From: Lampris incognitus
Lineage: Eukaryota; Chordata; Actinopteri; Lampriformes; Lampridae
Length of the DNA stretch: 64,000 nucleotides
Assembly (NCBI RefSeq): GCF_029633865.1
Contig: NC_079212.1
Span: 84,135,672-84,199,671 of the forward strand
Direction: 5' to 3'
Shown here in pieces: positions 63,336-64,000 of this stretch. Every line of letters begins with the position of its first letter. The first letter of the stretch is position 1. The translations under genes and the position numbers were made by a program. The notes beneath the pieces were generated by a model. It had not been told where the DNA came from. It ran no database searches and saw only the letters and a list, made by a program, of their open reading frames with translations.

Positions 63336-64000
63336 TGGCTGATTTACTCTCCATCAAATGGGCGCGTTTTTTTGTTTTGCCTGCAAATTCTTTCTAAGGA
63401 AAAAGAATGCGTTTGTCGATGGATTCTGCGACTGGAAGCACCCAGAGCGTGTTGGAGAGCACGAGAAAAGCCCGGACCATCGGAACAGCACGGTGGCTTT
63501 AGTGTATCGGTCAAGGGAACTGGGACTGTCGATTCTGCTCTTGTTCAGCAGTTCGAGTCAGAATGTCACTGTTGGAAGGAGGTCCTGCGACGAGTTGTAT
63601 CAGTGATTACATTTCCGGCCGAGCGTGGAGTGGCACTTCGTGGCAGAGATGAATTATTGGGCTCTGAACACAACGGTAACTATTTGGGTATTCCCGAGCT
63701 AATGGCCCAATACGATCCGTTTTTAGCCCAGCATATCAAGAAATATGGTCAAAGGGGTAGGGGAAACACCTCTTATCTAAGCTCAACAAATTTCTGAAGA
63801 GATTATCGATTTGATGGGGGGGGGGGTGAGAAGTGTTATAGCTGCAGAACTCCAGCAGGCCAAATATTTTTCCGTAATTGTGGATTCAACGCCCGATATA
63901 TCCCATGTTGATCAGACCGCTGCCATGCGTAGAACGTAGGAATCTAACGCCATGTGGATGAATGGAAGCAATAGCCTACAATAATTTTTAAATCAATAAA
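63336..64000 (+). pseudogene. ZMYM1-like / TTF-type hAT gene, continued, cut by the window edge
   Basis: Resumes after the hAT insertion with EWLIYSPSNGRVF, the TTF-type zinc finger ACKFFL...GFCDWKHPERVGEHEKSPDHRN, then FESECHCWKEVLRRVVSVIT and GNYLGIPELMAQYDPFLAQH. Past a frameshift near 63790 the hAT catalytic start FSVIVDSTPDISHVDQTAAM is readable at about 63870-63930. Frameshifts show decay. Confidence 0.8.

Noticed and set aside
1..64000. CRISPR array, operon or bacterial system
   Set aside because: Repeats are minisatellites, LTRs and SINEs; introns and vertebrate exon structure exclude a bacterial source.

Overview
The window is teleost fish nuclear DNA. It holds one ordinary host gene and a dense, deeply nested set of transposable elements. 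The evidence for a fish is the company of families: PNMA-type and chromodomain Ty3/Gypsy elements, L2- and RTE-clade LINEs, a Penelope-like element, hAT transposons, tRNA-derived SINEs and fish-type interspersed repeats. The host gene has vertebrate exon structure. I see no bacterial genes, rRNA, functional tRNA gene or CRISPR array.

Host gene: mcrs1 (microspherule protein 1) lies on the minus strand from its ATG at 48423 to its stop at 28696. I could place 13 coding exons. Their lengths sum to 1398 nt (465 aa plus stop) and every junction is in phase with GT/AG borders. Introns 6 and 11 are swollen by insertions: a Gypsy element, SINEs, a Penelope-like element, an RTE LINE and MITEs.

Layout. 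1-2451: two unrelated Gypsy remnants. 2455-15055: a decayed PNMA-type Gypsy element (gag, protease, RT, tRNA-Thr PBS), interrupted by a chromodomain Gypsy element at 8257-13841, which itself carries a 217-bp MITE with a 9-bp target duplication just before the YLDD motif. A 265-bp duplicated segment lies on either side of this block. 15056-19719: a third, decayed chromodomain Gypsy element. 19780-23450: LINE, MITE and Penelope debris. 23457-28060: a LINE 3' UTR in which an 18-bp unit has expanded into a 2.4-kb minisatellite; an LTR element sits in the minisatellite and a SINE sits in that element. 28696-48423: mcrs1 with intronic elements, including a young Gypsy element at 39832-43676. 49400-50260: microsatellites. 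50640-53330: a broken copy of a recurrent, unnamed protein family, interrupted by a LINE and by a tandem miniature LTR element. 53338 to the end: a ZMYM1-like hAT gene, split by a complete ZBED-type hAT transposon (54503-63327), whose intron holds a very young Gypsy element (55582-59995).

Most notable: 51042-51693 is a miniature LTR retroelement arranged as LTR-internal-LTR-internal-LTR. Its LTRs are 143-154 bp and each carries tRNA-like A-box and B-box sequences. The 85-117 bp internal segments contain little more than a tRNA-Leu-type primer binding site and a polypurine tract. The whole array is flanked by one perfect 4-bp target duplication. A solo LTR of the same family with its own perfect 4-bp duplication lies at 23253-23396, and a possible relative at 53998-54099. 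This resembles plant Cassandra elements (5S rRNA in a TRIM LTR) in concept, but with a tRNA-like promoter and in a fish.
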